From Bacilli bacterium (GTDB lineage: Bacteria; Bacillota; Bacilli; Bacillales; Amphibacillaceae), in the NCBI GenBank assembly GCA_012518125.1, contig JAAYTF010000019.1, forward strand, positions 1-35,153: a stretch of 35,153 nucleotides of DNA, written 5' to 3'. The translations under genes and the position numbers were made by a program. This document shows, in pieces, positions 29,952-35,153 of the stretch. Every line of letters begins with the position of its first letter. The stretch's first letter is position 1. Below the pieces are notes generated by a model. That model saw only the letters and a program-made list of their open reading frames with translations, did no database searches and was not told the DNA's origin.

Positions 29952-30204
29952 GACAATTGTTACTTATTTGTCATTAAAACGCGTATTTTTAAAGTTGTCA
30001 AGAGCTATTTCGTGCCATTATTTTTCAATTTGCGTTGCATTTTCCGCGGCAGGATGTATGTGTCAGCTCAAAAACGTTATGAAATTAAGGTGTTGAATTT
30101 AAAAGGTTGTCAGTATTGTATTGATGGAAAATTACGGTCCAAGTTTTACAAAAAACCGATGTTAAAATAATGGCATCACAAAAATTCCAAAAGGAGAGTC
30201 TTGC
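29952..30204 (+). other. Intergenic region upstream of the CAP-domain gene
   Basis: This A/T-rich stretch holds no reading frame I can support. The CAP gene's ribosome binding site (AAAAGGAGAG) is at its right end. TAAAAT-like boxes near 30160-30170 have no convincing -35, so the promoter is not identified. Confidence 0.4.
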
Positions 30205-31050
30205 ATGTTAAAGAAAGTAAAAGTTTTAGCATTGGCAATGACAGCTATTATTATATTAGCAGGCGGCAGTACGTTCATGACGCACGCAGCATCGAATGTC
30301 GACATCGAAAAAGACGGCGGTAAAGTTACATATTATGTAACTGACAAAGAACTTTTCAAATTGTACACGAATTTGATGAAACAATGGAACATCGATTGTG
30401 AAGTGAAATACGCGCCGAAAAAAGAAAAGCAGTATAAAAAATACGATCAAAATTACCAAGAAGAATATAAAAAGCACGACAAACCCAATCATTGGAAGAA
30501 AAACGAACGAAATGACGAAGGACCAAAACAACCTGAACAACCTGTAGAACAACCTCAAGCACCAGCCCAGCCTGAAGAGAAAGTGGAACAACCAGAGCAA
30601 CCGGCACAACCGGAAGAACAAATTGAAACGCCGAAACAAGAGGAACCGAAACAAGAACAGCAGACAGGCGAATTGAACGCATTTGAAGCGCAAGTCGTTG
30701 AATTGACAAACCAAGAAAGAGTGAAACACGGTTTAGAGCCGTTAGCAATCGATTATGAACTGAGCAAAGTCGCCCGTGAAAAATCACGTGACATGGCGGT
30801 CAACCGTTACTTTTCACACGACAGCCCAGTATATGGTTCACCATTTGATATGATGCGCGCGTATGGCATTTCTTACCGCACTGCCGGCGAAAACATCGCC
30901 AAAGGTCAACGCACGCCTGCTGAAGTCGTCAATGCTTGGATGAACAGCCCAGGGCACCGTGCAAACATTTTAAATCCTAACTTCACGCACATCGGCGTCG
31001 GTTACGTCGAACAAGGCAACCACTGGACACAACAGTTCATCGGCAAATAA
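30205..31050 (+). CDS. Secreted CAP-domain (SCP/PR-1) protein, YkwD-like
   Basis: A 281-residue exported protein. Residues 1-28 form a signal peptide (Lys-rich start, hydrophobic core, cleavage after THA). Residues 30-107 are a charged region rich in Lys and Tyr; about 108-155 form a low-complexity linker of Pro-Glu-Gln repeats; about 158-281 are the CAP domain with LTNQERVKHGLEPLAIDYELSKVAR, YFSHDSP, AGENIA, WMNSPGHRANIL and GVGYV, including the conserved His and Glu of the CAP cavity. Bacillus relatives (YkwD) are secreted or spore/cell-wall associated; their biochemical role is unsettled. AAGGAGAG precedes the ATG. Monocistronic, with a strong terminator. Confidence 0.9.
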   Translation: MLKKVKVLALAMTAIIILAGGSTFMTHAASNVDIEKDGGKVTYYVTDKELFKLYTNLMKQWNIDCEVKYAPKKEKQYKKYDQNYQEEYKKHDKPNHWKKNERNDEGPKQPEQPVEQPQAPAQPEEKVEQPEQPAQPEEQIETPKQEEPKQEQQTGELNAFEAQVVELTNQERVKHGLEPLAIDYELSKVAREKSRDMAVNRYFSHDSPVYGSPFDMMRAYGISYRTAGENIAKGQRTPAEVVNAWMNSPGHRANILNPNFTHIGVGYVEQGNHWTQQFIGK

Positions 31051-31057
31051 GGAATAT

Positions 31058-31096
31058 AAAAACCCCGTTTTGACATTTCGTTGAAACGGGGTTTTT
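31058..31096 (+). terminator. Intrinsic terminator after the CAP-domain gene
   Basis: AAAAACCCCGTTT (31058-31070) pairs with AAACGGGGTTTTT (31084-31096) over 13 base pairs and continues into T residues. Confidence 0.9.
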
Positions 31097-31202
31097 TCGT
31101 GCAAAGTATAAAATTTCTATAAAAATGTGGTATTTGTGCATCAATTATTGTACGATTTTTAGTAAGGCAGACAAATGTTTAGCAGGAAGGAATGTTTACG
31201 AA

Positions 31203-32195
31203 ATGGAAAGAAGAAGATGGATTGCTTTGGCAGTTGCAATAGTGCTCGTTTTCATGTCGCTCGGGGCACGGTTGGTCTTTTTTGTAGCATCCGAAAATTT
31301 TTCCAAAATATTCAGTTTTGAAATGAACGATTTAAACGTCGATGAGACGATCATCCGCAATGGAAGTATCACGGAAAAAATTGCGGTCATCCATTTGGAT
31401 GGTGCAATCATCGATGCGGGTTCGACAGGCTTTTTAGTTGAAGGTTATGACCATGACGCGATGTTGGCGATGATCGAGCGGGCGTTTGCCGACAAAATGG
31501 TCGACGGCATCGTGTTGAAAGTGGATTCGCCAGGAGGCGGCGTTTATGAAACCGCACAAATTTATCGCAAAATCGTCGAAGGAAAAGAAGAGTACGATAA
31601 ACCTTTTTACGTATCCATGGGTTCAATGGCGGCTTCGGGGGGATATTATGTAAGTGCGCCAGCGGACAAAATTTTTGCGGAAAGTTCAACCATTACCGGT
31701 TCGATCGGCGTCATCATGCAAAACACGAACTTCAGCGGTTTGGCCGAACGCTACGGCGTCACTTTCAATACGATCAAAAGCGGCAAACATAAAGACATCA
31801 TGTCTTCCACACGTGAAATGACGGACGAAGAACGTGAAATTTTGCAATCGATCATCGACGAAATGTACGATGAATTCGTCCGCGTCATTGCAGAAGGAAG
31901 AAGCATGGATGAAGCGGATGTCCGCCGTATCGGCGATGGCAGAATATACACGGGGCTGCAAGCGAAAGAAATCAATCTGGTGGATGAAATCGGCAATTTG
32001 GACGATGCGATCGATCAAATGATGGAAGATCACGGATTGAAAGACGCGACTGTCGTCGAGTATAATTATACACCAGGTTTCTTCAGTTCGTTTGGTTTGC
32101 AAGTCAAAGGGTTGTTTGACGATATGTCAGAACTAAAAATGATCCAACAATTGTTGGTGGAAAGCGATCAACCGCGCGCATATTACATGTATTAG
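31203..32195 (+). CDS. sppA: Signal peptide peptidase SppA
   Basis: SppA is a membrane-anchored serine protease that degrades leftover signal peptides and contributes to resistance against some lantibiotics. The 330-residue protein has an N-terminal transmembrane anchor (about residues 7-28) and a ClpP-fold S49 protease domain with the Ser-Lys dyad: Ser145 in GSMAASGGYY and a lysine in SGKHKDI (probably Lys197), matching Ser147/Lys199 of B. subtilis SppA. The oxyanion segment VDSPGGGVYE is also present. I chose the ATG at 31203, after AGGAAGGAAT, because the peptide then begins with a normal anchor (MERRRWIALAV). It is 15 bases from its usual partner yteJ. Confidence 0.93.
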   Translation: MERRRWIALAVAIVLVFMSLGARLVFFVASENFSKIFSFEMNDLNVDETIIRNGSITEKIAVIHLDGAIIDAGSTGFLVEGYDHDAMLAMIERAFADKMVDGIVLKVDSPGGGVYETAQIYRKIVEGKEEYDKPFYVSMGSMAASGGYYVSAPADKIFAESSTITGSIGVIMQNTNFSGLAERYGVTFNTIKSGKHKDIMSSTREMTDEEREILQSIIDEMYDEFVRVIAEGRSMDEADVRRIGDGRIYTGLQAKEINLVDEIGNLDDAIDQMMEDHGLKDATVVEYNYTPGFFSSFGLQVKGLFDDMSELKMIQQLLVESDQPRAYYMY

Positions 32196-32210
32196 AAAGG
32201 AGATGGAGAC

Positions 32211-32711
32211 ATGACAGCCGAGCAAACGATCGAAGGCGGTGCGGTCATCCATCATGAACCGAACATGAATGGAACCGTAACAGAAGCGGAACGTCCCGCC
32301 GGTTTTTGGATCCGTTTTTTTGCCTATATCATTGATGCAATCATCGTCACTAGCATAAGCGGACTCGTATTAAGCCCGCTTATGTTGGTGAACGACGGCT
32401 ATCCGATCGAGATCGGCTTTTGGACGATAAATGGCATCGTGGCGACGTTTATTTATTACATTTACTTTTTCACGATGACAAAATTGTTCCAGCAGACGTT
32501 GGGGAAAATGATCATCGGGATTAAAGTCGTCTCGACTGAAAACCGGCAACTCACATGGTCTGATGTGTTTTTCCGGGAAACGGTCGGCCGCATCATCCAT
32601 AATGCATTTGCCATATTAAAATTGCTGTATGTCATCATCGCATTTACAGAAAATAAACAAGGAATCCATGATATGATAGGTAATACGAAGGTGGTTTATA
32701 TAAACGGATAA
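32211..32711 (+). CDS. yteJ: RDD-family membrane protein, SppA inhibitor SppI (YteJ)
   Basis: A 166-residue membrane protein of the RDD family: an R..D motif in helix 1 (GFWIRFFAYIIDAIIV), a second helix near residues 55-80 and the Q-T-L-G-K-M-I-I-G-I-K-V loop typical of RDD proteins. In B. subtilis the gene after sppA (yteJ/sppI) encodes an RDD protein that complexes with SppA and holds its protease activity in check. The same order and 15-base spacing here support that role. AAAGGAG precedes the ATG. Confidence 0.88.
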   Translation: MTAEQTIEGGAVIHHEPNMNGTVTEAERPAGFWIRFFAYIIDAIIVTSISGLVLSPLMLVNDGYPIEIGFWTINGIVATFIYYIYFFTMTKLFQQTLGKMIIGIKVVSTENRQLTWSDVFFRETVGRIIHNAFAILKLLYVIIAFTENKQGIHDMIGNTKVVYING

Positions 32712-32724
32712 GGTTGTGATTCCT

Positions 32725-33402
32725 TTGTGCGGACGATTTACCCTTCTCGCCGATGGAATGGCGATTAAGAAACGTTTCAAAATTGCGAACGAAATCGTTC
32801 AAATACGACCAAGATACAACATCGCTCCCGGCGAAGACGTGTTCACCGTCATTTTCGATGGCGAAAAACGGCGTGGTGGATATATTCGCTGGGGGCTTGT
32901 CCCGTTTTGGGCGAAAGATGATAAAATCGGCTATAAAATGATCAATGCCCGTTCAGAGACGGTGCACGAAAAACCGAGTTTCAAACATTTGTTGACACGA
33001 AAACGATGCCTCATCATTGCCGACAGCTTTTACGAATGGCAAAAAACGGACGCCGGGAGGAACGTCCACCGCATCCATTTGCAAGACGGAAATTTATTCG
33101 GATTTGCCGGGCTTTGGGACAAATGGGACAAAGGGGGGCAACCCCTGTTTACGTGTACGATCTTGACGAAGGAAGCGAACGAGTTTATGCGGCCGATCCA
33201 TCATCGTATGCCGATCATCGTTCCCAACCATCGTGAAGAAGAATGGCTGACGCACCCATTTCAACATCCAAACGAAGTTCATGCGTTTATCCAATCGTTG
33301 GAAGATCCGCATTTGACGTCTTATGAAGTGAGCGATTATGTGAATCGTGCAGGCAATGACGATCCAAAATGCATCGAACCATTACAACATGGGAATGAAT
33401 AG
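32725..33402 (+). CDS. SRAP-family abasic-site DNA-protein crosslink protein (YedK/HMCES-like)
   Basis: SRAP proteins covalently bind abasic sites in single-stranded DNA through the N-terminal cysteine exposed after Met removal, shielding them from breakage. The start therefore matters: a TTG at 32725 gives Met-Cys-Gly-Arg-Phe, placing Cys2 correctly, and AAGGTTGTGAT lies upstream; the GTG at 32716 would bury the cysteine. In the 225-residue product the other active-site residues are Asn74 (MINARSET), Glu104 (DSFYEW) and His160 (HHRMP), matching Asn75, Glu105 and His160 of E. coli YedK. It lies 13 bases after yteJ. No LexA site is obvious upstream, so it may follow the sppA transcript. Confidence 0.92.
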   Translation: MCGRFTLLADGMAIKKRFKIANEIVQIRPRYNIAPGEDVFTVIFDGEKRRGGYIRWGLVPFWAKDDKIGYKMINARSETVHEKPSFKHLLTRKRCLIIADSFYEWQKTDAGRNVHRIHLQDGNLFGFAGLWDKWDKGGQPLFTCTILTKEANEFMRPIHHRMPIIVPNHREEEWLTHPFQHPNEVHAFIQSLEDPHLTSYEVSDYVNRAGNDDPKCIEPLQHGNE

Positions 33403-33412
33403 GAGGCTGTCC

Positions 33413-33889
33413 ATGGTTAAAGTATTGTTCGTTTGCCTTGGCAACATTTGCCGTTCACCGATGGCGGAAGCCGTTTTCCGCAATATGGTCAAAGAAGAAG
33501 GGCTAAAAGAGCAAATTATCGTCGATTCGGCGGGAACGTCGAATTGGCACGAAGGGGAGCCGCCGCATGAAGGGACGCGGAACAAACTGGACGAATTGAG
33601 CATTTCATATGACGGCATCGTTGCCAGACAAATCAAAGAAGACGACTTGAAAACGTTCGACTATATTATCACGATGGATGACCAAAATATGAATGACATA
33701 AAAGACATGTTCGACATAAACGGCTCCGTCGTGGTGAGCAAATTGATGGATTTCGTCCCAAATCCGAAAGAAGCGAACGTCCCAGATCCGTACTATACGG
33801 GGGATTTCGATTACACGTATGAATTGGTGAAAGAAGCGAGTCAACATTTATTGGAGCACATCGTCAACAATCATAATTTGAAGGGATAG
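33413..33889 (+). CDS. yfkJ: Low-molecular-weight protein tyrosine phosphatase
   Basis: A 158-residue cytoplasmic phosphatase that removes phosphate from protein tyrosine (or arginine) residues. The P-loop C-L-G-N-I-C-R-S provides nucleophile Cys8 and Arg14, and the general acid is Asp125 in VPDPYY. Length and motifs are typical. The second loop cysteine (Cys13) could form a protective disulfide with Cys8 under oxidation, as known for the family. AGGAGG precedes the ATG at 33413, ten bases after the SRAP gene. The following two genes correspond to yfkI and yfkH, the same operon as in B. subtilis. Confidence 0.92.
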   Translation: MVKVLFVCLGNICRSPMAEAVFRNMVKEEGLKEQIIVDSAGTSNWHEGEPPHEGTRNKLDELSISYDGIVARQIKEDDLKTFDYIITMDDQNMNDIKDMFDINGSVVVSKLMDFVPNPKEANVPDPYYTGDFDYTYELVKEASQHLLEHIVNNHNLKG

Positions 33890-33896
33890 AGTAGCA

Positions 33897-34175
33897 ATGA
33901 AAGGGAAAAAGGCTTTTTGGACTGGCATCATAACAGGCGCTTGCATCGGCGGATTGGTCAGTTTATTGAACAAGGATGCAAGAGCTTACGGTAAACAATT
34001 GTTTAAATCGACGAGCGACACGGTGAAATATTTGGCGAAAAATCCGGAAGAATCGGTCCTTAAAGTGAAACATGCGGTGGAATCGTTGAACCAATTCGTG
34101 AATGAGAATGCTTCAAGTGCGCTGAATGCGATTGAACAAGTGGAAAATACGGTGAACAAGTTCAAAAAAGACTGA
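33897..34175 (+). CDS. yfkI: YtxH-like general stress protein
   Basis: A 92-residue protein with a short N-terminal hydrophobic segment rich in glycine (AFWTGIITGACIGGLVSLL), followed by an amphipathic, probably coiled-coil helix with many Lys, Glu, Val and Asn residues. This is the YtxH-type layout of small membrane-tethered stress proteins, whose molecular role is unknown. It lies eight bases after the phosphatase gene and 25 before the YihY gene, the same order as yfkJ-yfkI-yfkH. The ribosome binding site (AAGGGATAGAG) is only moderate. Confidence 0.78.
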   Translation: MKGKKAFWTGIITGACIGGLVSLLNKDARAYGKQLFKSTSDTVKYLAKNPEESVLKVKHAVESLNQFVNENASSALNAIEQVENTVNKFKKD

Positions 34176-34200
34176 TTCATTGTGAGGAAAGGCGATCAGG

Positions 34201-35034
34201 ATGGAAGAGATCATTCGTTTTTTAAAACAGTTGTTTGAACGTTTTGTCCAAGCTGAGGTGTTAGGCCTGTCTGCGCAGCTTGCATATTTTTTCCTCCTGT
34301 CGCTCTTTCCTTTTTTAATGTTCATCGTGACGTTGATCGGCTATTTGCCGTTCGACGACCGGATGGTGATCGCCGTGTTGGCTGAATATTTGCCGGAAGA
34401 TGTCGTTTTCATGATCGATGAAAATTTGAAGGAAATCATGAACAATCGCAGCGGGGGACTGCTTTCGATCAGCATCATCGGGACGCTTTGGTCGGCGTCG
34501 AACGGTTTCAATGCGATCACTCGGTCATTCAACAAAGCTTATGGGGTCAAGCCGGCGCGCAATTTCATTTTGAATCGGATCATCGCCATCGGGTTGATGT
34601 TTTCGATGGTAGCCGCGATCATCATCGCGTTATTGTTTCCCGTCTTTGGCAGGTTGATCGGTGAATATGTTTTGGTAAATGTTCCGCTGCCCGAGACGAT
34701 CGTGGACATGTGGGACGTGTTGCGGTGGGTCAGCTCATCGGTCATGTTTTTTGTCGTCTTTTTCGTCTTGTACAAATTGGCCCCGAATAAAAAAATGAAA
34801 GAAAACCATGTACTTTATGGCACGATTTTTGCCACGGTAGGATGGCAACTGACATCTTACGGTTTTTCCTACTATGTGGAAACGTTAGGAAATTATTCGC
34901 TTACATACGGCTCGTTGGGGACCGTCATCGTCTTGATGATCTGGTTTTATTTATCAGGGATCATCATCACGACCGGTGGGGTGATCAACGCGCATTTTTC
35001 CGAACGGAGGCAAGAAAAAAATCTGCGCAAATGA
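34201..35034 (+). CDS. yfkH: YihY/BrkB-family inner-membrane protein
   Basis: A 277-residue protein with about six transmembrane helices. Family features include the N-terminal LSAQLAYFFLLSLFPFLMFIVTLIGYLP, the ISIIGTLWSASNGFNAITRSFNKAYG segment and the C-terminal YGSLGTVIVLMIWFYLSGIIITTGG. Once annotated as RNase BN, the family is now regarded as membrane proteins of unknown function, possibly transporters. GAGGAAAGG precedes the ATG. It is the last gene of the run beginning at sppA, and the stop codon lies in the loop of the terminator. Confidence 0.9.
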   Translation: MEEIIRFLKQLFERFVQAEVLGLSAQLAYFFLLSLFPFLMFIVTLIGYLPFDDRMVIAVLAEYLPEDVVFMIDENLKEIMNNRSGGLLSISIIGTLWSASNGFNAITRSFNKAYGVKPARNFILNRIIAIGLMFSMVAAIIIALLFPVFGRLIGEYVLVNVPLPETIVDMWDVLRWVSSSVMFFVVFFVLYKLAPNKKMKENHVLYGTIFATVGWQLTSYGFSYYVETLGNYSLTYGSLGTVIVLMIWFYLSGIIITTGGVINAHFSERRQEKNLRK

Positions 35035-35047
35035 GCGCAGATTTTTT
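35015..35047. terminator. Bidirectional intrinsic terminator
   Basis: AAAAAATCTGCGC (35015-35027/28) pairs with GCGCAGATTTTTT (35035-35047) over a six-base loop containing the yfkH stop codon. A run on one side and T run on the other let it serve both the plus-strand operon and the convergent ATPase gene, whose stop codon overlaps it by two bases. Confidence 0.88.
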
Positions 35048-35153
35048 ATTCCTTTAATAGCCTTAAACCGTTCAAGATGACCAAAATCGTGCTTCCTTCG
35101 TGGCCGATGACGCCGAGCGGCAAATCAATCGCTTGGAAAAAGTTCGAGATGAC
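35046..35153 (-). CDS. Heavy-metal P1B-type ATPase, C-terminal 35 residues
   Basis: The frame enters from the right edge and ends at TAA (35048-35046). The visible residues, ending LPLGVIGHEGSTILVILNGLRLLKE, are the last transmembrane helix region of heavy-metal-translocating P-type ATPases: GHEGSTILVILNGLRLL is the standard C-terminus of the Cd/Zn/Co/Fe exporters of this family. In Bacillus the close relatives are ZosA/PfeT and CadA. The metal specificity lies in parts outside the window. Confidence 0.85.
   Translation of the reverse strand, partial: VISNFFQAIDLPLGVIGHEGSTILVILNGLRLLKE

Overview
The window looks like chromosomal DNA from a spore-forming Bacillaceae (Bacillus/Geobacillus-like) bacterium. 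Reasons: Shine-Dalgarno sequences close to AAGGAGG before nearly every gene, frequent TTG/GTG starts, sigma-A promoters (TTGACA-17-TATAAT type), a cobalamin riboswitch ending in an intrinsic terminator, a cre-like (CcpA) site, one promoter fitting the sporulation factor sigma-K, and gene sets also grouped in B. subtilis (sppA-yteJ, yfkJ-yfkI-yfkH). I see no rRNA, tRNA, CRISPR array, insertion sequence or prophage gene. The species cannot be fixed from the sequence alone.

Layout. 1-3.8 kb (minus strand): the 5' part of an unknown gene, an MFS drug-type exporter, Maf and a DHA2-type multidrug exporter. 3.9-6.7 kb (plus): a PLP aminotransferase and an RlmD-type 23S rRNA uracil methyltransferase. 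6.7-9.1 kb: an ArsB-type permease, an intergenic region with alternating inverted repeats around a 20-residue reading frame, and a cupin gene with a sigma-K-like promoter. 9.2-12.1 kb: a cobalamin riboswitch controlling btuC and a fused btuD-cbiZ, for uptake and remodelling of corrinoids. 12.2-15.1 kb: a DMT transporter, a GNAT acetyltransferase, a 31-residue membrane peptide with its own promoter and terminator, and an aldo/keto reductase. 15.3-18 kb: a GTPase with a DUF697-like tail overlapping an M24 peptidase, then a small GNAT-like protein. 18.1-20.1 kb: a thiol-redox operon (unknown membrane protein, CcdA, TlpA/ResA-like thioredoxin). 20.2-21.6 kb: a 3-hydroxyisobutyryl-CoA hydrolase and a small membrane protein.

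21.6-29.9 kb is the most coherent part. A plus-strand operon (TPP-dependent enzyme, aldehyde dehydrogenase, L-lysine 6-dehydrogenase, IclR regulator, DUF3870) faces a minus-strand operon (class III CoA-transferase like succinyl-CoA:glutarate CoA-transferase, then an acyl-CoA dehydrogenase carrying the carboxylate-binding arginine of glutaryl-CoA dehydrogenases). Together they can be read as a nearly complete route from lysine through 2-aminoadipate, 2-oxoadipate and glutarate to crotonyl-CoA. The plus operon has a strong promoter followed by a palindromic operator and a cre site; the minus operon has a structured leader with a terminator-like hairpin.

30.2-35.1 kb (plus): a secreted CAP-domain protein, then a close-packed run of sppA, its RDD-family partner, an SRAP DNA-protein-crosslink protein, a low-molecular-weight protein tyrosine phosphatase, a YtxH-like protein and a YihY membrane protein, ending at a terminator shared with the tail of a convergent P-type metal ATPase gene.
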